A DNA stretch of 64,000 nt, from assembly GCA_036874045.1 (NCBI GenBank), contig CM072341.1, forward strand, positions 13,962,501 through 14,026,500. The letters are read 5' to 3'. This document shows, piece by piece, positions 58,851-64,000 of the stretch. The translations under genes and the position numbers were made by a program. Numbering within the stretch: the stretch's first letter is position 1; every line of letters starts with the position of its first letter. This stretch comes from Cymodocea nodosa. Taxonomy: Eukaryota > Streptophyta > Magnoliopsida > Alismatales > Cymodoceaceae. Below the pieces are notes generated by a model that searched no databases, had not been told where the DNA came from, and saw nothing but the letters and a program-made list of their open reading frames with translations.

Positions 58851-59707
58851 TGAAAACAATTAATGGCAGAGTGCCCTGGTTTGCCATAGATTTGACAAAC
58901 AACTTTTAGAGAAGAAGGCTAAAAGAAAAACACATCGGAAGAAGGTTTACTGGGAAAAGGTTTGGAAAAACGAGTACAAGTAGCAGACTTAGATTTAACA
59001 GAAGAAGAAGAAGATTTGGCAGTCAAAGCAAGGGAAAAATTGGAAGAAGAATCATCTAGAAGAGCAAGCTCCTCGACAAGTAGTAAGGAATGAAGCTCTT
59101 CTAGTGCAATCAAAGAGGATCTAGCACGAAGAGAGGATGCAAAGGGACGATAATCAGAGGACAAACCATTAACAATGCAGACAACAAGATCGGTATCCGA
59201 TATAGAAGAATTAGTGGTAGAAAGTTGATCAGAAATGATCTTAACTTGCTGCAAATAAGCTATCATTGGCTGAGAACCTTTTTTAAGAGTATGAAGTTGA
59301 CGTCGTAAAGACAGCGCATGCATAGTATTAGAACAACCAAACCGAATAGCAAGCTTATCCCAAAGCTCCTTGGTAGAGGTTGTACCAATAGTATAGGACA
59401 AAGTAGAGACAGACATGATAGCATTAAACCAGGAGATTAAAGACTGGTCCACAACATACCAGGCATGAAAATCCGGCGAAGAAGATGTTGGCAAAGGAGT
59501 CCCATCGATATGAGAAAGAAGATTTTGATTGTGAAGAATCGGATCAAATAACAATTTCCACATAAGACAATTGGAACCATCCAATTTGATAGGAATAATC
59601 GCCGTAATGTTGCCAATTGCAAGTGGTGCAGAGGAGGCCGAACCAATGGAAGAACCAGACATAACAGACGACATATGTCTATGGATTAGAAACATTGTGA
59701 AGCACAA
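58851..59707 (-). mobile_element. Copia H gag region (fossil part)
   Basis: The gag frame (58919-59707) has IIPIKLDGSNCLMWKLLFD, LISWFNAIMSVSTLSY, ELWDKLAIRFGCSNTMHAL and DLVVCIVNGLSSDYRPFA, the conserved UBN2/retrotran-gag signatures of copia. A knuckle-like CQIYGKPGHSAINC lies near 58865-58905. Confidence 0.82.
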
Positions 59708-59719
59708 GCTCTAATACCA

Positions 59720-59916
59720 TGAAAGATTCAAGAAATAAAAGGTAAAAGAAGAAAAGTTTCTTATATTTTGTAGATCATATAGGAATAACGAATTAGCTTA
59801 ATATATAGAGTTTTGCAATCAGATACAACAAATTAGACTGTTACATAACAAATCCAATAGTTATAACAAGAAACTATTATAATAGTATGAACTAAAAATA
59901 ACAGTATTATCTGTCA
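59720..59916 (-). mobile_element. Copia H 5' LTR (fossil part)
   Basis: 197 bp; same termini as the 3' LTR, next to the primer binding site at 59708-59719. Confidence 0.88.
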
Positions 59917-59925
59917 CCACTAAGG

Positions 59926-59937
59926 TGGTATCAAAGC
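59926..59937 (+). other. Primer binding site of chromovirus G
   Basis: TGGTATCAAAGC, just right of the copia H insertion. H therefore landed at the LTR/PBS boundary of G. Confidence 0.75.
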
Positions 59938-61490
59938 AAGCGGCGATCATATTGGCCAACACTTCTAGATGAGGTGGACAGCATGGAGGCGACGACAATA
60001 TTGGTTGGAGGAGGTCATCCGAAGCATGAATGGTCGTTTGGCTCTTATGGAGGAACGAAATGAGTTCATGAAGAGAAGACTGGATTCGATGGACAGGGAG
60101 TCCCATTCGCGCCGACAGGAGTACAAATTATAGTACTAATTACAATTTTCATATTTAGGGAATCACTGAATGGGTTGCAACAGCCAAAATTCAGTTGGAC
60201 AAAGGAAATGCAAGCCTCTTTTGATGGACACAGAAATGCATTGACGCAAGCTCCCTTGTTAGTGCTATCAGATTTTTCCAAATAATTTGTTATGGAGTGT
60301 GATGCATCGGGGATCGGGATGGGCGCAATTCGCATGCAGAAGGCTGGCCAATGGCGTATATGAGTCAAGTGTACAAGGGCAGGCAGCGAGACTTTTATCG
60401 GTTTACGAGAAAGAGATGTTGGTGATCACCACCGCCATTAACAAATGGCGCCAATCATTGCTGGGCAGGCAGTTTGTTATTTGCACGGATCAGGTCAACT
60501 TGAAATTTGTATGCCAACGTAGGAGAAATGGCTCACGAAGTTGCTTAGATTCGACTATCGGATTTAGTACAAAGGAGGGCGTTACGACACTGCTGCTGAT
60601 GCCTTGTCACGTCGAGATCTTGGTCCGTAAGTCAGTTGTTGTGCGTTGACCATCCTTACGCCAACATGGTTCCAACAAGTGAAGGAAGTTCATCAAACAT
60701 CTGAATCTTATCACCAATTGTTCAAGCTATGGCAGGAAGGCACGTTGAACTCACAGAAATATACAATAGTGGATGGTGTTCTTTTTCGCAAAGGACGCTT
60801 GGTAATCGCTGATCGGCCAAAATTGAAACACCAGATGTTCAAGGAATTCCATCAACACCCTCGACAGGTCATGGCGGCTATCACAAGATGGTAGAGAGAA
60901 TGAAGTGTTGTGTGTACCGGCCAGGCTGGCGTAGAGCCTTGAAGAATTTCATTGGTGAATGTGACACTTGCCAACGTAATAAATATGAGTCGCTCAATCT
61001 CGCAGGTCTTCTCCAATTGTTGCCAATCCCATAACAATCATGGACCGACATCAGCATGGATTTCATCGAAGGGTTGCTACCGTCGCAGGAAAAGACAAAA
61101 CATGGCCAGATAGTGCAGAAACGTAGTCCACGCTATCATGGCCCATTTGAGGTGTTATCGCGCATTGGGCCTGTAGCGTATCGCCTCAAACTGCCAGCGG
61201 AATCGAAGATCCATCCAACCTTTCATGTGTCCCAATTACGACGTAAAATGGGGGCTGTTCAAGAGGTGATACCACCGACAGTTCCAGTGAATTATTTTCC
61301 GCCTCAACTCAACAGGAACCAACACGAGTGTTGGCTCGACGTCTCAAACACAAGGGGGATCGGGCAATCACGAAGGTGCTTGTTATCTGGCAAGGCGACG
61401 ACGAGGAGTCGGCAACCTGGGAAGAATATCAACGACTGCTGACTCGTTTTCCCGACCTTGAGGAGAAGGTCTTCACAACAGGGGAGTAAT
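59938..61490 (+). mobile_element. Chromovirus G interior, reduced (fossil part)
   Basis: A short gag-start-like region comes first, then RNase H-like sequence (about 60240-60640, with VMECDASGIGMGAI), and an integrase zinc-finger region (60646-60900, YTIVDGVLFRKGRLVIADRP and MFKEFHQHPRQVMAAIT). After WTDISMDFIEGLLPS come PRYHGPFEVLSRIGPVAYRL and HPTFHVSQLRRKMG. A chromodomain-like VLVIWQGDDEESATWEEYQ ends the frame near 61440. ACAGGGGAG (61478-61486) is the polypurine tract before the 3' LTR. Much of a normal interior is absent. Confidence 0.78.
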
Positions 61491-61725
61491 TGTTATGTGT
61501 GTTTTTGGGTTGCGAGTCGGGTTCTCGGGTTTAACCCGGATTCGTCTATGTAGGGAGGATATTTAACGTATTGTCGTTAGGGTCGTGGGGTAGTCTTATT
61601 CTTGTCTTGTTGAACCTTGAGAGATTGTTGCGTCTCATCTTGCTGGTTATTTGCTTCAACCTTGGATCACCCCTATGCTCACCACTATAACACCAAGTTT
61701 GCTAGCCGACGAAGAGGTCCCAATG
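61491..61725 (+). mobile_element. Chromovirus G 3' LTR (fossil part)
   Basis: 235 bp, starting TGTTATGTGTG after the polypurine tract; the right end is placed before CAACT. Confidence 0.72.
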
Positions 61726-61983
61726 CAACTCGTCAAATCCCTCGACAAGCCAAGAAGAAGAAGAAGAAAACTCCCCTCACCCCATTCTTCTAACGAAGAA
61801 GAACCGGAGTCGTTGGAGTCCGAATCATCGTCGGAAGAGTACGAACGAAGTTCCCAACCGGCTAAATCCTCTCTTCCCACTTTGAAAACCACCGGCTCCA
61901 CCTCACTCGGCAAGGAAGACCATACCAATCCATATCGAACCGATGGGGCCACGGTTGTTCATTGTAACCTATTCACTTGGTGA
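61726..61983 (+). other. Unrecognised open stretch right of chromovirus G
   Basis: The frame is open to 61983. It encodes a basic then acidic, Ser/Glu-rich low-complexity peptide (RRRRRKLPSPHSSNEEEPES, then SSSEEYERSSQPAKSS). No domain is recognised. It may continue the GC-rich sequence left of G (54950-55286), which G's target duplication suggests it was once joined to. It could be part of the CACTA element or of a host gene fragment. Confidence 0.3.
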
Positions 61984-63374
61984 TTTTGGATACATCACTC
62001 TGCTTGCACTTCATATAATTTTTTCCTATTAGAATTACAGTGGTCAGGGACTTCATTTTTTCTAACATTCTATTCCCATTCCTCAGGGTGCGCTCACACG
62101 TAAGAAAGCAAGCTGACCCTTCACCACCCTTAAAAATAAAAAATATTTTTTTAATTTTCATTATATTTTGGTGTTATGATAATGTTTAACGAAAAGTGAA
62201 AAAACCATGATGACACAAATTAGTGGAATGGGTCAAGACATTAAAGAAACAAACAAACTATATCCTCCATCCTCGACTTATTAAACTCAAAGTTAATTTG
62301 AGCTCGAGACGTATTGGTGACGGATTTTCAAGAAACATCCACACATACCTAGAGTTATTCAAAATTATCATCTGAGACCTCAACTCTTTTTACTGACAAA
62401 CATCAACTCAACATGAGCATATTGGCATTTCCAACATGACTATTCATATGAAAATGTTTTGAGAGGACTATCCATAAGTAATGTACATAAGTTCATAACA
62501 CAATGCATAATTTGTAGAAGTCAATTTGTGTGGTATAGTTCATTCAATAGCAACGTGGTATAAAAAATCGTAGATATTGTGTGAAATACATAGAATAATG
62601 GATTCATAGATAATTTAACCAAAAATTTGGCCACGGATAGAAATATATGAAAGAAATAAATCCATGCGTCAATCCAAACAGTGAAATTACGACTTAGATT
62701 TTTATATGGTTAAGCTAGGTAGAGTAATGCATTATCCTTATCTACACTTTAAAATAAATGAATAATTTTTCTTTACCCATATCCTTTAAATAAAGCAGGT
62801 AACAGCTAGGGTTGGTGATAAATGGATAAAATTGTCATCCCCAATTAATAACCATTATGTTTAATGGAATAGAAAATAATACAACTCGTAGACGTTAGAA
62901 ACAAAGAAGGCTAGTACATTTAACCTTGTCCACTTCGTTCAATATTAGACAAATAAATGAAACGTATGTATTTAATGTCTGCATTACGAATATAGACGTT
63001 CGTACCCACCAAAATAAATATTTCATAAGACCAAATTGAGACATGGGCATCCAGAATTAGTAGATATAATTGATAACCCGCTGAAGCCAACAATCTTCCA
63101 TTACAAATTCTTTCCTCTAGAGAATCACAGACGACGATTACATGAGAAGGTGTCGAGAAACAAGCAATGAGAGCCAGTGTTCTCGTTGCACGTGTACGTT
63201 TCAATGAAATAACATTACCTTTAATATTGACAAAAATGACACTCATATCTCAGGCGAGCAATAATAGATCTAGAAAACAAACCGTGACGAACGACGTAGA
63301 GAGGAATGAAATTGGACCGATTAACTTATTGATTGATCACCCAATCGCTTATGGAATATGGTAATGATCTTTAA
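61984..63374. other. Intergenic DNA and 3' flank of gene 2
   Basis: AT-rich and without a supported gene. The last 100 bp (about 63275-63374) match the 3' flank of gene 1 in reverse orientation. No transposon end is recognised. Confidence 0.5.
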
Positions 63375-64000
63375 TTAAGAGCGTCCTGCTGTGCGAGTGA
63401 ACCAGGAGAAGAAGCGTGGAAGGGCAAACGAAAAGCGCGTCGTTGGGGCTGGAGGCGGTGCGCTCAGTAGTGTTGAAGACTTTGGAGGAATGCGGGGACT
63501 GTAGTATGAAGTTGGTGACTTTGGTGATTGTGCTTTGTGCGCCGGAGTGAAAACTCGAGTTGTGGGGTCTGGACTAGTCGTGGGTGTGGGAGTGGAACAA
63601 GGAGCCGGCCTGGTCGTAGGAATGGAAGGAGTTGGCCTGGTCGTGGGAGTGGAAGAAGGAGCCGGCGTGAGAGAAGGAATGGAAGGAGTTGGCCTGGTCG
63701 TGGGAGTGGAACAAGGAGCCGGCCTGGTCGTAGGAATGGAAGGAGTTGGCCTGGTTGTGGTCGTGGGAGTGGGAGTGGAACAAGGAGCCGGCCTGGTCGT
63801 AGGAATGGAAGGAGTTGGCCTGGTCGTGGGAGTGGGCGTGGGAGTGGAAGAAGGAGCCGGCGTGGGAGAAGGAATGGAAGGAGTTGGCCTGGTCGTGGTC
63901 GTGGGCGTGGGAGTGGAACAAGGAGCCGGCCTGGTCGTAGGAATGGAAGGAGTTGGCCTGGTTGTGGTCGTGGAAGAAGGAGCTGGCGTGGGAGTGGAAG
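63375..64000 (-). CDS. Proline-rich Pollen Ole e 1/extensin-family protein, C-terminal part (gene 2)
   Basis: A minus-strand frame of 208 codons is open from the window edge to the stop at 63375-63377. The 5' part is outside. It encodes a Pro/Thr/Ser tail with six RPTPSIP units alternating with TTRPAPCSTPTP or SPTPAPSSTPTP, then TRVFTPAHKAQSPKSPTSYY and a C-terminus FSFALPRFFSWFTRTAGRS nearly identical to gene 1 (FALPRFFSWITRTAGHS). Gene 1 has only two such units, so the repeat tail has expanded here. It is presumably a secreted cell-wall protein like gene 1. The repeats add Cys residues (APCST) that gene 1 lacks. The Ole e 1 domain is expected beyond 64000. Confidence 0.75.
   Translation of the reverse strand, partial: STPTPAPSSTTTTRPTPSIPTTRPAPCSTPTPTTTTRPTPSIPSPTPAPSSTPTPTPTTRPTPSIPTTRPAPCSTPTPTTTTRPTPSIPTTRPAPCSTPTTRPTPSIPSLTPAPSSTPTTRPTPSIPTTRPAPCSTPTPTTSPDPTTRVFTPAHKAQSPKSPTSYYSPRIPPKSSTLLSAPPPAPTTRFSFALPRFFSWFTRTAGRS
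63574..64000 (-). repeat. Coding minisatellite in gene 2 tail
   Basis: Units of about 36-66 bp, in multiples of three, are built from ACGACCAGGCCAACTCCTTC, CATTCCTACGACCAGGCC and GGCTCCTTGTTCCACTCCC. Because every unit keeps the frame, a second frame (FHSHDQANSFHSYDQAG) is also open for 115 codons as a by-product. Confidence 0.88.

Larger units (their letters stand above)
55502..59916 (-). mobile_element. Ale/Retrofit-like Ty1/copia element H, both LTRs present (fossil)
   Basis: The antisense element is 4.4 kb with LTRs at 55502-55688 and 59720-59916. Flanks CCAAC (55497-55501) and CCACT (59917-59921) fit a decayed 5-bp target duplication. The PBS is GGTATTAGAGC-like on the minus strand (59708-59719) and the polypurine tract lies at 55689-55698. 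The LTRs are about 88-90 percent identical by eye, suggesting insertion a few million years ago at usual plant rates. Gag, protease, integrase, RT and RNase H parts are all present. Broken, about ten breaks. Confidence 0.9.
55287..61725 (+). mobile_element. Short-LTR chromovirus (Reina-like Ty3/gypsy) G holding copia H (fossil)
   Basis: Two LTRs of about 215-235 bp begin TGTT-TGTGTGTTTTTGGG (55287 and 61491) and share GGGTTCTCGGGTTTAAC, TTGAACCTTG-GAGATTG and GCTAGCCGACGAAGAGG. CAACT flanks them at 55282-55286 and 61726-61730, a likely 5-bp target duplication. The interior (59926-61490) is much shorter than a full element. Broken. It sits next to or inside the CACTA element. Confidence 0.75.

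Noticed and set aside
63574-63921. His-rich 115-codon minus-strand frame
   Set aside because: It is an alternative frame of the gene 2 Pro-rich repeat. Similarity to gene 1 and the shared C-terminus lie in the Pro-rich frame.

Overview
This window is gene-poor nuclear DNA from a flowering plant. It is AT-rich and packed with nested LTR retrotransposons from lineages found in plants: Athila-like and chromovirus Ty3/gypsy, and Sirevirus (SIRE/Maximus), Tork-like and Ale/Retrofit-like Ty1/copia. It also holds one end of a CACTA DNA transposon. The only convincing host genes are two related proline-rich Pollen-Ole-e-1-type genes. They are much more GC-rich than their surroundings, which hints at a monocot or another genome with GC-rich genes, but I cannot name the species.

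Layout, left to right. 1-6345: 3' part of an Athila-like element (protease, RT, RNase H, integrase, then an accessory ORF). 6346-22848: two Sirevirus interiors, A and B, both on the + strand and sharing one complete 1.9-kb LTR (13734-15629). A is cut at its left and B at its right. 23184-23827: proline-rich gene 1, whose first exon is not visible. 24880-29534: another accessory ORF followed by an LTR. 29561-30723: an antisense Sirevirus-like solo LTR. 30756-38923: an inverted copy of the LTR at 27427-29534, split by an antisense Sirevirus end (C, 32376-37325, itself hit by a solo LTR) and by an unidentified 1.3-kb segment. 38924-50562: remains of a second Sirevirus-type element (D), with two gypsy solo LTRs and a Tork-like copia element (E) inside it. 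50563-53140: antisense Sirevirus fragment (F). 54678: CACTA terminus. 55287-61725: short-LTR chromovirus (G) holding an Ale-like copia element (H) with both LTRs. 63375-64000: proline-rich gene 2 on the minus strand, running off the window.

The two proline-rich genes point at each other (3' ends at 23827 and 63375) and share about 100 bp of 3' flank. They look like an inverted gene pair now separated by about 39.5 kb, most of it retroelements.

The most unusual content is non-coding. Short hairpin-forming motifs (TTCGGATAGTTA paired with TAACTATCCGAA) recur in LTRs of otherwise unrelated lineages. A second palindrome family (GTTGAGTTA paired with TAACTCAAC, 4-nt loops) shows compensating changes in its two arms. 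The Sirevirus LTR carries an ordered array of AACTCGTTAAGTTA and CACGTG sites, then hairpin-bearing tandem repeats just after its TATA box. A related accessory protein ORF follows pol in both Ty3 and Ty1 contexts, each with a TATTTAAAC promoter-like box beside a telo-box-like motif upstream.

All retroelements here look like broken fossils. Ages and identities are judged by eye.
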